From: Mesorhizobium sp. B2-7-2
GTDB taxonomy: Bacteria; Pseudomonadota; Alphaproteobacteria; Rhizobiales; Rhizobiaceae
DNA: 64,000 bases
Reading direction: 5' to 3'
Assembly: GCF_006440775.1 (NCBI RefSeq)
Contig: NZ_VFTZ01000003.1
Coordinates: forward strand, 310,001 to 374,000
The notes under the pieces were generated by a model. The model searched no databases. It was not told the DNA's origin and worked only from the letters and a program-made list of their open reading frames with translations. The number at the start of each line of letters is the position of its first letter. The stretch's first letter is position 1. Positions 54,252 through 63,603 of this stretch are shown here, piece after piece. A program made the translations under genes and the position numbers.

Positions 54252-56333
54252 TCACGACGGAGGGCGATCGCTCGGCGTCGGAGTTGGCCTCCTGCTTTGC
54301 AATGCCGAGAGACGGTTGAGAAGGTTCAGGGTGATCCTCCCCACGTCGTTCATTGCTTTGCCGGCAGGCAGCGCGCCGCACCAGGCGACCGAACTTGCCG
54401 AAAAGATCAGGCCACCCGCAGCAAGATTTCGTAAGGTCATTTCGGCGCAGCGACGCCCGGCGCGCTCTTCGTCCCCGCCCGCGTACCAGCGCGAGGGATC
54501 CTGGAAGAAGCCGGCCGGAAAGTCCGTCGCGCGGGCGATCACGACGGTGTCTGCCGACGTGCCCAGGGCCGGGTTCGTCGCATCCACCTCGTAACCCGCG
54601 GCGGCACCCAATACGATGCCTTCCGAACCGAAGGTTTCGTCCTCGATGCCTTCAAACAGCCATGCGCATTCCGGCGCGTGGCTTTCGGACGTTCGCGTGA
54701 ACGGACGCGCGCCCTCGAAACCCATCAGCGAAATCGCGCCGCCGACCAGTGAAAACTCGCCCCGGCCCCGGGAGCGAAGGTGGCCGCCAGGCTCGTTGGT
54801 TATCGACAGATATTGTTCGCTGACCGGGCCGTCCCATGTGCGGCCAGGTTCCAGGGGCGAGCGGCGCAGTTCCATCAGGTCGTCCTTGAAGGCGACCGTT
54901 CCGGCAAAGCCGTTTCCGCCGAGATAGGCGATGCTGCCGCCCTCGGCCGCGAATTGCCGCAGTGCCCCTTCCATCTCGGTCGACATGTATTCCGGATGGC
55001 TTCCGGTCACGACGGCACGATGCCCGCGGAGAGCTTCGATCCCCTGCCGATGCAGCTCGTGATCGGTGACGATGTCGAGCGCGATGCCGTTCTCGTTGCA
55101 GAATCTGAGGAAGTGCAGATCGACCGGCAGGTTGTGAGGGCAGCCGCATAGCGGGTAGTTGTAGTCGTCCCGCAATGTCACCTTGGGTTTGCGATAGGAG
55201 CAGATCGACACGCCGCTGAGATCGGAGTGATAGTCGTAGAGCGACTTGAGGCTGTTTGCGATGGCAAAGCGGTGTCCGCGGTCGTCGCACTTCCATTCAT
55301 AGAGGTGGTCTGGAAGTTGCTCGTCCGCGTAAGCGAGATAGGTCGCGGTCGGCAGCAGATAAAGCAGCGGTGAGGAGGCACGCGCGGAGATGACGAAGAA
55401 CACGACGCGCTCGTAGCCGCCGTCCCATTCCACCTGGAAAGCGTATACGCCCGGCTTCGCATTCTCGGGCACCGCGGCGCGGTGGGAAGCGGGCCAGTCG
55501 AGCGGTCCCATGTCATCGTCATGGCAATGGACGGCATCGTAGTGCGAAGGCACGAGCCGGGGGTCGAAGCTCGATCCGTCCCAGCGCGCCGATGTCACGC
55601 AGAATGTAGGCTGATTGATCGCATCGAGCGCCAGCGCAACCGGTCCGCCTGACGACAGGATCGGTCCCGTCGGCAGCAGGGTCGGGAAATCCCAGGCGAT
55701 TGGCCCTTGGGAAGTCTCCAGCCGAATAGCCGCAAATCTCGCATTGAGAGTGAGCTCGCTTCGAGAGCTGCTCACGCCGAAGAGGATGTCGCGCCCTTGT
55801 GGATGCCATTCGGCGTCGCGCAGGCGCCGCTTGAATTCGTAAGGGGCGAGGAGGTCGTGAGATTTCAGCGTGAAGAACGGCTCCTCCTCATGCATGCCGA
55901 GCTCGACTGTCAGCCAAACCCCTTGCGGAACCGGCGCAGACAACAGACGATCGTTCCGCGTTTCCAAGGCGATCGCCCCATCGCGAAGGCCCAGCAGAAA
56001 GGAGCCCGCTTCCAGGATCGTGCGCGGCCCCGTATTGCGGGTGAGAAACAGCTCAAAGCGGATGCCCTTGACGGCAGGCGCTTTTGCAAGCTCCTCGGCG
56101 CGCAGGCGAAGGTACGATCCATGATCGAAGCTGCGATGGGCGTCCGGCTCGGATGTCGCCTCGATTGGCCAATCCACAAGGTCCGCGGCTTGTGTGTCCA
56201 GCCGGCATATCCGCACTCTTTCCACCGGCCGGCTGCAGGAGAGGGCAAGTTCCACCCGCTGGCCGGGCCTTACGCTCCAGGGCGTGGCATAACCGGCAGC
56301 GCTCATCGCTCCATGGTCAACCAAGCGGCGCAT
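54252..56333 (-). CDS. N,N-dimethylformamidase large (beta) subunit-like protein
   Basis: The 693-residue protein resembles the large subunit of bacterial dimethylformamidase. A N-terminal lectin-like half (ETSQGPIAWDFPTLLPTGPI) is followed by the catalytic half: YADEQLPDHLYEW, SLYDYHSDLSGVSICSYRKP, DIVTDHELHRQGIEALRGH and TGSHPEYMSTEME. In the known enzyme an Fe site uses two Tyr and one Glu; the Glu corresponds here to E448 of HPEY. DMFase releases dimethylamine and formate. No small alpha subunit gene is adjacent. It is divergent from an SDR gene and shares its operator region. The start may be nine codons later. Confidence 0.82.
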   Translation of the reverse strand: MRRLVDHGAMSAAGYATPWSVRPGQRVELALSCSRPVERVRICRLDTQAADLVDWPIEATSEPDAHRSFDHGSYLRLRAEELAKAPAVKGIRFELFLTRNTGPRTILEAGSFLLGLRDGAIALETRNDRLLSAPVPQGVWLTVELGMHEEEPFFTLKSHDLLAPYEFKRRLRDAEWHPQGRDILFGVSSSRSELTLNARFAAIRLETSQGPIAWDFPTLLPTGPILSSGGPVALALDAINQPTFCVTSARWDGSSFDPRLVPSHYDAVHCHDDDMGPLDWPASHRAAVPENAKPGVYAFQVEWDGGYERVVFFVISARASSPLLYLLPTATYLAYADEQLPDHLYEWKCDDRGHRFAIANSLKSLYDYHSDLSGVSICSYRKPKVTLRDDYNYPLCGCPHNLPVDLHFLRFCNENGIALDIVTDHELHRQGIEALRGHRAVVTGSHPEYMSTEMEGALRQFAAEGGSIAYLGGNGFAGTVAFKDDLMELRRSPLEPGRTWDGPVSEQYLSITNEPGGHLRSRGRGEFSLVGGAISLMGFEGARPFTRTSESHAPECAWLFEGIEDETFGSEGIVLGAAAGYEVDATNPALGTSADTVVIARATDFPAGFFQDPSRWYAGGDEERAGRRCAEMTLRNLAAGGLIFSASSVAWCGALPAGKAMNDVGRITLNLLNRLSALQSRRPTPTPSDRPPS

Positions 56334-56440
56334 CGATCGTGCCTCTCAAATCCATGAATGACGGAGCGACTTCGCGGTCTTGGTTCCAGATCGACCGGTT
56401 GTCGCGCATGCCCCTCAACCACTACCGCAACCCAGTTGAT

Positions 56441-56458
56441 TTGTATATGCTTGTATAG
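56441..56458. promoter_or_regulatory. Candidate operator 1 of the HutC-like regulator
   Basis: TTGTATATGCTTGTATAG lies in the divergent gap between the dimethylformamidase-like and SDR genes, 62 bp before the SDR start. From 56443 it matches operator 3 at 14 of 18 positions, and the TTGTATATGCwTGTAT core is shared over 15 of 16 bases. HutC/GntR proteins favour TGTATA-type sites. Confidence 0.6.
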
Positions 56459-56520
56459 GTAAGTTCGATCCATTAGGCTCAAGGCGAGATCGCCAAGCCG
56501 GCCGTGCCAAGGAGGATCGC

Positions 56521-57294
56521 ATGCGCAACGCTCTGCTCTTCGACCTGTCGGGCCGGAAAGCGCTTGTCACCGGCGCAAGCCGTGGCATCGGGCGTTCCAT
56601 TGCCGCGGCGCTGAGCGCGGCCGGCGCCGATGTCGCCGTCACGGCACGCAGCCTTGCCTCGCTTGAGGAGACGACGGCAGCCATCCGCGCCGCCGGCGGG
56701 GTGGCGCATGCCATCGCCCTGGATGTCACCGATGTCGGCCGCTGCAGGGCGGCGACGGCCGAGGCCGCCGGCCTGCTCGGCGGTCTCGATATTCTCGTCA
56801 ACAATGCCGGGATGGAGGAAGTCCGCCCCTCGCTCGATGTCGACGAGGCACTTTGGGACCGTATCGTCGACACGAATCTCAAAGGCGCATTCTTCTGCGC
56901 CCAGGCCGCCGCGCAGCACATGAAGGACGCCGGCCGGCCGGGCGTCATCATCAATCTTTGCTCGCTCACCTCCGAAGTCGGGATTCCGACGGCTGTGCCC
57001 TATGGCTCGTCGAAGTCGGGCCTGCTCGGCATGACGCGCGCGCTGGCGGCCGAGTGGGCGGATCTGGGGATCAGGGTCAACGCCATCGCCCCCGGCTATT
57101 TCAGGACGGCAATGACGGAAGTGTTCTACGGCAGCGAGGCCTGGCGGCAATCGATGCTCGCCAAGATCCCGCAGCATCGTTTCGGCGACCTGTCGGACCT
57201 GCACGGGATCGCGGTATTCCTCGCCTCCGATGCCTCGGCCTATATCACCGGTCAATCCATTCCGGTCGATGGCGGCTTTCTCGTGTCGATCTGA
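56521..57294 (+). CDS. SDR family oxidoreductase
   Basis: The 257-residue short-chain dehydrogenase has the cofactor motif TGASRGIG (17-24), NNAG (94-97), the catalytic S148 and Y161-x3-K165, and the C-terminal YITGQSIPVDGG. It oxidises an alcohol to a ketone with NAD(P)+. It is the first plus-strand gene after the divergent gap, 226 bp from the HisD-like gene, and both have a copy of the same operator in front. With the HisD paralogue and the zinc dehydrogenase it makes the enzyme set of dihydroxypropanesulfonate catabolism (HpsNOP-like), which is inference. Confidence 0.9.
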   Translation: MRNALLFDLSGRKALVTGASRGIGRSIAAALSAAGADVAVTARSLASLEETTAAIRAAGGVAHAIALDVTDVGRCRAATAEAAGLLGGLDILVNNAGMEEVRPSLDVDEALWDRIVDTNLKGAFFCAQAAAQHMKDAGRPGVIINLCSLTSEVGIPTAVPYGSSKSGLLGMTRALAAEWADLGIRVNAIAPGYFRTAMTEVFYGSEAWRQSMLAKIPQHRFGDLSDLHGIAVFLASDASAYITGQSIPVDGGFLVSI

Positions 57295-57352
57295 GTGGCC
57301 TCCGATCAGCTATGCTCGCGTTGGCAGGATCCAGAAAATGCTGGCAGCTATT

Positions 57353-57370
57353 ATACGTACATGTATATAC
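57353..57370. promoter_or_regulatory. Candidate operator 2 of the HutC-like regulator
   Basis: Read on the minus strand from 57370, GTATATACATGTACGTAT matches operator 3 (from 60735) at 16 of 18 positions. It also contains the perfect palindrome GTATATAC. It lies 113 bp before the HisD-like gene start and 58 bp after the SDR stop, the expected place for control of the second transcription unit. Confidence 0.65.
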
Positions 57371-57483
57371 TTTTACAGGCTGGCATTACCTGCGGTCCTT
57401 GCCCGTGTTGCCGGTCTCACGGTCTTCCAGGCGTGTGACTGGCCATCGCCAACCGCCACCGCGTTCCAGGAGAAGGAGCAGCC

Positions 57484-58806
57484 ATGTCCGATATCAGCTT
57501 CCACGACCTGTCGACCCTCGATGCCGACGGGCGGGCCAGCCTGTTGAGGCGCGCCGAAGCCGATCTTTCGGCCTTCGTCGAAAAAGCCCGTCCGATCATC
57601 GAGGCGGTCAGGACCGAAGGTGACGCCGCCCTGCTTCGGTTCGCGCGCGAGTTCGACAAGGCCGATGTGGCCGATGGCGGGCTCAAAGTCTCGGAAGCGG
57701 AGGTCGACGCGGCATTCGACAAGGTCGAGAAGGATGTCGTGGAGAGCATCCGGTTCGGTATCGAGAACATCAGGCATTTCCACGAGGAGCAGCGTCCGGA
57801 AACGATGTGGCTGAAGGAAATCCGGCCGGGCGCCTATGCGGGCGACAGATACACCCCGATCGCCTCCGTGGCGCTTTACGTTCCGCGCGGCAAGGGTGCG
57901 TTCCCGTCGGTGACGATGATGACCTCGGTTCCGGCTGTGATTGCCGGCGTGCCCCAGATCGCGATCGTGACGCCGCCGACTTCCGATGGGTCCGTCGATG
58001 CCGCGACCCTGGTCGCCGCACGCCTCGCCGGCGTCGAGACCGTATACAAATGCGGTGGCGCCCAGGCGGTCGCAGCCGTCGCCTACGGCACCGAGACGGT
58101 GAAGCCCGCCGTCAAGATCGTCGGGCCGGGCAGTCCCTGGGTGGTGGCGGCAAAGAGCCTGCTGTCCTCGGTCATCAACACCGGCCTTCCGGCCGGCCCG
58201 TCCGAAGCCATCATCTTTGCCGATGACAGCGTCGATGGCGGCCTTGCCGCGCTGGACCTTTTGATCGAAGCCGAGCACGGGCCGGATTCCTCGGCCTATC
58301 TGGTGACGCACAGCCGCAAGGTCGCCGAGGCCGCGCTTGCCGCGCTGCCGCAGCATTGGTCCCGCATGAGCGAACAGCGCGTCGAATTCTCGCGCGCGGT
58401 GCTGACCGGAATGCGCGGCGGCATCGTGCTGACCGCGTCCCTGGAAGACAGCTATCGCTTCATCAACGACTACGCTCCGGAGCATCTCGAGATCCTGTCG
58501 AAGGAACCGTTCGCGCATCTGGGGCACATCACCGAAGCGGCCGAGATCCTCATGGGTCCGCATACGCCGGTGACGCTCGCCAACTTTGTCCTCGGGCCCA
58601 ATGCCGTGTTGCCGACCAGCCGGTGGGCGCGCACCTATGGGCCGCTGTCGGTCACGGATTTCGTCAAGCGCTCGTCGGTTGGCTATGTGACGTCGGCGGC
58701 CTATCCGGAACTCGCCCAGCATGCGCGCAGGCTCGCCCGCTACGAAGGCTTCAGCTCGCATGAAAACGCGGTGTCGGAAATCCGCAGCCGCTATCTCTCG
58801 GTCTGA
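57484..58806 (+). CDS. Histidinol dehydrogenase family protein with altered active site (HpsN-like candidate)
   Basis: The 440-residue protein has the HisD fold: AGPSEAIIFADDSVDGGLAA, LIEAEHGPDSSAYLVT, NDYAPEHLEI with the E333-H334 base pair, and NAVLPTSRWARTY. Compared from memory with E. coli HisD, key positions differ: zinc ligand Gln259 becomes E262, Asp360 becomes N367 and substrate-pocket His367 becomes A374, while H265 and H426 are kept. No other his genes are near. Members of this family outside histidine synthesis include the sulfopropanediol 3-dehydrogenase HpsN. A good AGGAG ribosome site precedes it. It is followed by a zinc dehydrogenase, 15 bp later. Confidence 0.85.
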   Translation: MSDISFHDLSTLDADGRASLLRRAEADLSAFVEKARPIIEAVRTEGDAALLRFAREFDKADVADGGLKVSEAEVDAAFDKVEKDVVESIRFGIENIRHFHEEQRPETMWLKEIRPGAYAGDRYTPIASVALYVPRGKGAFPSVTMMTSVPAVIAGVPQIAIVTPPTSDGSVDAATLVAARLAGVETVYKCGGAQAVAAVAYGTETVKPAVKIVGPGSPWVVAAKSLLSSVINTGLPAGPSEAIIFADDSVDGGLAALDLLIEAEHGPDSSAYLVTHSRKVAEAALAALPQHWSRMSEQRVEFSRAVLTGMRGGIVLTASLEDSYRFINDYAPEHLEILSKEPFAHLGHITEAAEILMGPHTPVTLANFVLGPNAVLPTSRWARTYGPLSVTDFVKRSSVGYVTSAAYPELAQHARRLARYEGFSSHENAVSEIRSRYLSV

Positions 58807-58821
58807 GACAAAGCGAAGACG

Positions 58822-59874
58822 ATGAAGGCCGCGCGACTTTACGGACCCGGCGACTTGCGCGTTGAGGATATCGCTGCCCCGGACGTCCCCGATGCGGGCT
58901 GGGTGAAGCTCAAGGTGGACGCCGCGGGCATCTGCGGGTCCGACCTGCACAATTTTCGCACGGGCCAATGGATAAGCCGCTCGCCTTCGACGGCCGGCCA
59001 TGAATTGACGGGCACGGTGGTCGCCGTCGGTGAGGGCGTCGACACCATCGCCGTTGGCGACCGGGTGGTCGCCGATTCCCGCTTCTGGTGTGGAGAGTGC
59101 ACACAATGCCGTGCCGACAGGCGCCATCTCTGCACGTCGCTCGGCTTCGTCGGCGAAATATGCGACGGCGGATTTGCCGAACAGGTCGTGCTTCCCGCGC
59201 GGCTGTTGCATAGCGTCGATGCCGCGCTTGATGCACGGGTGGCGGCGATGGCCGAGCCGCTCGCCGTCGCGCTGCACGCGGTGCGACGCCTGCCGAAAGC
59301 GGCGGCCTCGGTGCTTGTCCTCGGCTGCGGGACCATCGGCGGTCTTGCCGCATTGCTGCTCTCGCGGGCGTTCGCGGGCACCGTGCTGATCGCCGACCGC
59401 AACCAAGGCCGCTGCGCCCGCGTTGCGCGCGTGACCGGCGCCACGATCGTCGACCTGGACGCGGACGCCATTGCTTCAGCGACCGCGAATGCCCCGTTGC
59501 TTGCGGCCGTCGAGGCGACAGGCAGCATCGCCGCGCTCAGTCGGTTGCTGGGTGTCCTCGGCCCGGGCGGCACCATTGCGATGGTCGGCATCTTCCACGG
59601 CCGGCTCGACATCGACCCCAACATGCTGGTCGAGCGGGAGATTGCGTTGCTGGGCTGCCACGCCTTCGCCGACGAGCTTCCCGATGCCATCCGGATGCTG
59701 GGTGACCTGAGCGAGCCGCTGATCGGCCTGATCGACCGCGAGATCGGACTGGATGAGGTTCCCGCGGCCTATCGGCGGCTGCTGGCAGGCCAGGGGGACG
59801 GCTTGAAAACAATCATCCGGATGCGGCAACCGCTCGAGCATTCCGATGCTTGCCGGAAAGGACTTCTGAAATGA
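58822..59874 (+). CDS. Zinc-dependent alcohol dehydrogenase (MDR superfamily)
   Basis: The 350-residue enzyme shows the catalytic zinc ligands C38 (GICGSD) and H60-E61 (AGHELTG), and the structural zinc cysteines C90, C93, C96 and C104 (CGECTQCRADRRHLC). The Rossmann fold follows (VLVLGCGTIGGLAALLLSR). It oxidises a secondary alcohol or polyol with NAD(P)+. It lies between the HisD paralogue and the regulator, whose start overlaps its stop (ATGA). In a sulfopropanediol-type pathway it could interconvert the enantiomers through the ketone, together with the SDR; the substrate is not proven. Confidence 0.9.
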   Translation: MKAARLYGPGDLRVEDIAAPDVPDAGWVKLKVDAAGICGSDLHNFRTGQWISRSPSTAGHELTGTVVAVGEGVDTIAVGDRVVADSRFWCGECTQCRADRRHLCTSLGFVGEICDGGFAEQVVLPARLLHSVDAALDARVAAMAEPLAVALHAVRRLPKAAASVLVLGCGTIGGLAALLLSRAFAGTVLIADRNQGRCARVARVTGATIVDLDADAIASATANAPLLAAVEATGSIAALSRLLGVLGPGGTIAMVGIFHGRLDIDPNMLVEREIALLGCHAFADELPDAIRMLGDLSEPLIGLIDREIGLDEVPAAYRRLLAGQGDGLKTIIRMRQPLEHSDACRKGLLK

Positions 59875-60602
59875 ACACTTTGCCCGATACGGCCAGCCCT
59901 CTCTACGAGAAGGTCAAGGACTACATCCTGACGAACATCGGAACCGGCCGGTGGAGCAAGGACCGCAAGCTGCCGTCCGAAAACGAATTCGTGGCAGCGC
60001 TTGGTGTGTCCAGGATGACGATCCACCGCGCCTTGCGGGAACTGACCTCGGCGGGATTTCTGATCCGGCTGCAGGGCGTGGGAACATTCATCGCGCCGCC
60101 GCGGCCGCAATCGGCCCTGATCGAGATCAACAATATCGCGGCCGAGATCCTGGCACGCGGCAACAAGCATCGTTCCGAGGTTCTCGTCCTCGAAAAAATC
60201 ATGCCGGCAAAGGAGCTTGCGCTATCCTTCGAATTCGCCAGGCGTTCGTCGGTCTACCATTCCGTCGTCGTCAATTTCGAGAACGATCTGCCCGTGCAGT
60301 TGGAAGAGCGCTTCGTCAATCCGAGCCTGATCCCCGACTATGACAAGCAGGATTTTTCCAAGACCGCGACCTACGACTATCTGATGAAGAAAACACCGGT
60401 GACCGAGGTCGAGCATATCATCTCGGCCATTCCGGCCGATGCCGAGACGGCGCGGCATCTGGGCATCGATGCCGGCAGCTGCTGCCTGCTTCTGCACCGC
60501 CGGACGTGGACGGGAGCGATCGTCGCCACCATCAGCAAGCTGACCTATGTCGGCAGCCGCTATTCGCTCGGCAGCCGGTACTCTCCTTCCAAAAACGGCT
60601 GA
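59871..60602 (+). CDS. GntR family regulator, HutC/UTRA subfamily
   Basis: The start is the ATG at 59871 overlapping the previous stop, giving 243 residues. The winged helix is SPLYEKVKDYILTNIGTGRW and LPSENEFVAALGVSRMTIHR. The UTRA ligand domain shows ERFVNPSLIPDYDKQDFSKT and TEVEHIISAIPADAETARHL, very like the histidine-utilisation repressor HutC. It ends the enzyme operon and is the likely owner of the three motif copies at 56441, 57353 and 60735, so it would control the SDR, its own operon and the importer. Whether its ligand is urocanate-like or a sulfonate metabolite is open. Confidence 0.88.
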   Translation: MNTLPDTASPLYEKVKDYILTNIGTGRWSKDRKLPSENEFVAALGVSRMTIHRALRELTSAGFLIRLQGVGTFIAPPRPQSALIEINNIAAEILARGNKHRSEVLVLEKIMPAKELALSFEFARRSSVYHSVVVNFENDLPVQLEERFVNPSLIPDYDKQDFSKTATYDYLMKKTPVTEVEHIISAIPADAETARHLGIDAGSCCLLLHRRTWTGAIVATISKLTYVGSRYSLGSRYSPSKNG

Positions 60603-60734
60603 TCGCGGCAAGGCGAGCCTTGTTCCGGCGCAAATCGCGTGACGGATTTCCTGGATGCGATCGACCCCAATGCCATGCGGCAAACGGATGCGGCCCGATG
60701 CCCTGGAAGCCGCGGATTTCGAGCGCTCCAGCTT

Positions 60735-60752
60735 GTATATGCATGTATGTAT
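60735..60752. promoter_or_regulatory. Candidate operator 3 of the HutC-like regulator
   Basis: GTATATGCATGTATGTAT is the reference copy of the shared motif. It sits 8 bp upstream of a TTGACA -35-like box, so a bound repressor could block RNA polymerase, and 162 bp before the start of the binding-protein gene. It contains ATGCAT at its centre. Confidence 0.65.
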
Positions 60753-60759
60753 TTTCGCC

Positions 60760-60789
60760 TTGACATTCACCGCCGCTGACGTTGAGTAT
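60760..60789 (+). promoter_or_regulatory. Candidate sigma-70-type promoter of the importer operon
   Basis: TTGACA (60760-60765) is a perfect -35 box; GAGTAT (60784-60789), 18 bp later, is a weak -10 candidate, with TATCCT overlapping it. The operator copy at 60735-60752 lies directly upstream. The -10 choice is uncertain, as alphaproteobacterial -10 boxes are loose. Confidence 0.35.
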
Positions 60790-60913
60790 CCTTGCGCTTC
60801 CATTGAAGCGGCAGGTAAGACGCCGAGCCACAGTGCCGCAAGAGCATAAGCCCGCATTCATCCAGGCCGGATATGCAGTTCAAAGAGCGGCGCGATCATA
60901 AAGGGGAACAGAG

Positions 60914-61918
60914 ATGATGCGTGACCTAGCAGGACAATTTCGTGCACTCGCCGTGGCCGCCGCCATCGTGTTCGCCCCGGCGGCCTATGCCGCCGACACG
61001 GCCATTCCCGCGACGCCTGAAGCGGGAACCTTCAAGATCGGCATCGAGCCATGGCTCGGCTATGGCCAGTGGCACGTTGCCGAGGCCAAGGGCCTGTTCA
61101 AGGCAAGCGGGTTGTCGGACGTCCAAATCGTCAACTTCGCGGAAGACAAGGACATCAACGCCGCGCTCGCGAGCGGCCAGCTCGATGCCGCCAACATCGC
61201 GACCCATACCGCGATGGGTATGGTTGCGGCGGGCCTGCCGGTGAAAATCGTGCTCCTGCTCGATGTCAGCATGACGGCCGACGCCATGATCGCCGGCAAG
61301 GATATTTCCTCCGTCGCCGATCTCAAGGGCAAGCAGGTCGCCTTCGAGGAGGGCACGACCAGCGACATCCTACTCAAATACGCCCTTGCCAAGAACGGCC
61401 TGTCTATCGCCGATGTGCAGCCGGTGCCGATGCCGGCGGCCGACGCCGGCAGCGCGCTGATTGCCGGACAGGTCCCGGTCGCGGTCACCTACGAACCTTA
61501 TCTCACCGCGGCGAGGGCGCAGAACAAGGACGTCAAGCTGCTCTTCACCGCCGGCGAGGATCCCGGCCTGATCAGCGACGTGCTTGTGGTGCGTGACGAG
61601 GTGATCAAGTCGCGGCCCGGCCAGGTGCTTGCCATGATTAAGACCTGGGATGCGGCCCTGAAGGACTATAACGGCGATACCGCTGGCGGCCGCGCTATCA
61701 TTTCCAAGGCCGTCGGTTCCAGTGTCGAGGACCTCAACACCGCCTTCGACGGCGTGCGCTATTATTCTCTCGCCGAGAACAAGAGCGCTCTGACCGGCGA
61801 GTTCTCCACCAAGACGTTCGCCGATGTCGAAGCCGCCGCCAAGAATGCCGGGCTGCTCCAGGCCGACGTGACACCGGAGCAGATGATTGACCCGTCATTC
61901 GTCAAGGCCGCGGAATGA
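60914..61918 (+). CDS. NitT/TauT-type ABC transporter substrate-binding protein
   Basis: The 334-residue protein has a Sec signal (ALAVAAAIVFAPAAYAADTA). The SsuA/TauA-like fold begins FKIGIEPWLGYGQWHVAEAK and continues ALASGQLDAANIATHTAMGM, VKIVLLLDVSMTADAMIAGK and GKQVAFEEGTTSDILLKYAL. Members bind sulfonates, nitrate, taurine, pyrimidine precursors and similar small anions. It is the first gene of a complete importer operon with the HutC-type operator in front. The neighbouring dehydrogenases favour a sulfonate such as dihydroxypropanesulfonate; this is inference. Confidence 0.9.
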   Translation: MMRDLAGQFRALAVAAAIVFAPAAYAADTAIPATPEAGTFKIGIEPWLGYGQWHVAEAKGLFKASGLSDVQIVNFAEDKDINAALASGQLDAANIATHTAMGMVAAGLPVKIVLLLDVSMTADAMIAGKDISSVADLKGKQVAFEEGTTSDILLKYALAKNGLSIADVQPVPMPAADAGSALIAGQVPVAVTYEPYLTAARAQNKDVKLLFTAGEDPGLISDVLVVRDEVIKSRPGQVLAMIKTWDAALKDYNGDTAGGRAIISKAVGSSVEDLNTAFDGVRYYSLAENKSALTGEFSTKTFADVEAAAKNAGLLQADVTPEQMIDPSFVKAAE

Positions 61919-61946
61919 CGAAGGCTGCGTCGCGGTGGTAGCGCGG

Positions 61947-62810
61947 ATGTCCGAGCAGCGTGCCGCCAAAACGAGCCAATCCGGCCCCGCGCAAGGGCCG
62001 GCTGCGCGACCGGTGCCGCGCCGCCGATCCTCCGGAATCGGCGCGCCCATCACACGGTCGCGCTTCCTGATGATCGCCGTGGTCGTTTTTGCCGGCCTCG
62101 GCCTCGCCTGGTGGGCGGCAACAGGCTTGGAGCTGGTGAAGCCCATCTTCCTGCCCTCGCCGGAAAGCGTGGCGGGGCAGCTCGGCAAGCTCTGGAGCGA
62201 CGGCACGCTGTGGCTGGACCTCAAGGCCTCGATATACCGCATCTCCATCGGCTTCCTGATCGCCTCGGCGCTGGCGATTCCGATCGGCGTGCTGATCGGC
62301 AGCTTCAGGGTCTGGGAAGCTGCCGTCGAGCCGCTGGTGGATTTCATCCGCTATATGCCGGTGGTCGCCTTCGTGCCGCTTTCCATCCTCTGGTCGGGCA
62401 CCGGCGACGCCCAGAAGTTCCTGATCATCTTCATCGGCACCTTCTTCCAGCAGGTCTTGATGATCATGGACAATGTGAAGCGGGTGCCGACGGATTTCGT
62501 CGGCCTCGGCAGGACGCTCGGTCTGCCAGACCGCAAGATCCTGACACGCATCGTGGTACCCAGCGCCCTGCCAGGCATCTGGGATACGCTGCGCATCAGC
62601 CTGGGCTGGGCGTGGACCTGGCTCGTGCTGGCTGAGCTCGTCGCGGCGACGTCCGGCCTCGGCTACCGCATCACCGTGTCCCAGCGTTATTTCCAGACGA
62701 ACACCATCATCGGCTACATCCTGCTCTTGGGCGTGCTCGGTCTCATCACCGACCAGGTGATGAAGGCGCTGGGAAAGGTGCTGTTCCGGCAGGAAGGGCA
62801 CGCGCAATGA
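61947..62810 (+). CDS. NitT/TauT-type ABC transporter permease
   Basis: The ATG at 61947 gives 287 residues; an earlier in-frame start would overlap the binding-protein gene and lacks a ribosome site. After a Pro/Arg-rich N-terminus come about six membrane helices. The signature of SsuC/TauC permeases is visible: PLVDFIRYMPVVAFVPLSIL, TDFVGLGRTLGLPDRKILTR and IVVPSALPGIWDTLRISLGW with the EAA loop. It would form a homodimeric pore with the ATPase encoded next. Confidence 0.9.
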   Translation: MSEQRAAKTSQSGPAQGPAARPVPRRRSSGIGAPITRSRFLMIAVVVFAGLGLAWWAATGLELVKPIFLPSPESVAGQLGKLWSDGTLWLDLKASIYRISIGFLIASALAIPIGVLIGSFRVWEAAVEPLVDFIRYMPVVAFVPLSILWSGTGDAQKFLIIFIGTFFQQVLMIMDNVKRVPTDFVGLGRTLGLPDRKILTRIVVPSALPGIWDTLRISLGWAWTWLVLAELVAATSGLGYRITVSQRYFQTNTIIGYILLLGVLGLITDQVMKALGKVLFRQEGHAQ

Positions 62811-62820
62811 GGTTCGGCCG

Positions 62821-63603
<783 letters not shown>

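Larger units (their letters stand above)
60603..60913 (+). other. Intergenic region with operator and promoter of the importer operon
   Basis: This 311-bp gap holds no gene. It contains the operator copy at 60735 and the promoter-like sequence at 60760, and ends with the ribosome site of the binding protein (AAGGGGAACAGAG before the ATG at 60914). The rest shows no feature I can name. Confidence 0.55.

Noticed and set aside
57484-58806. Assignment of the HisD-like gene to histidine biosynthesis
   Set aside because: No other his genes are near, key active-site positions appear changed, and it is surrounded by catabolic dehydrogenases, a GntR regulator and an importer.
57373-59406. Minus-strand open frame of about 677 codons opposite the HisD-like and zinc dehydrogenase genes
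   Set aside because: Arg/Gly/His-rich antisense text without domains; both plus-strand genes are complete with conserved motifs and ribosome sites.
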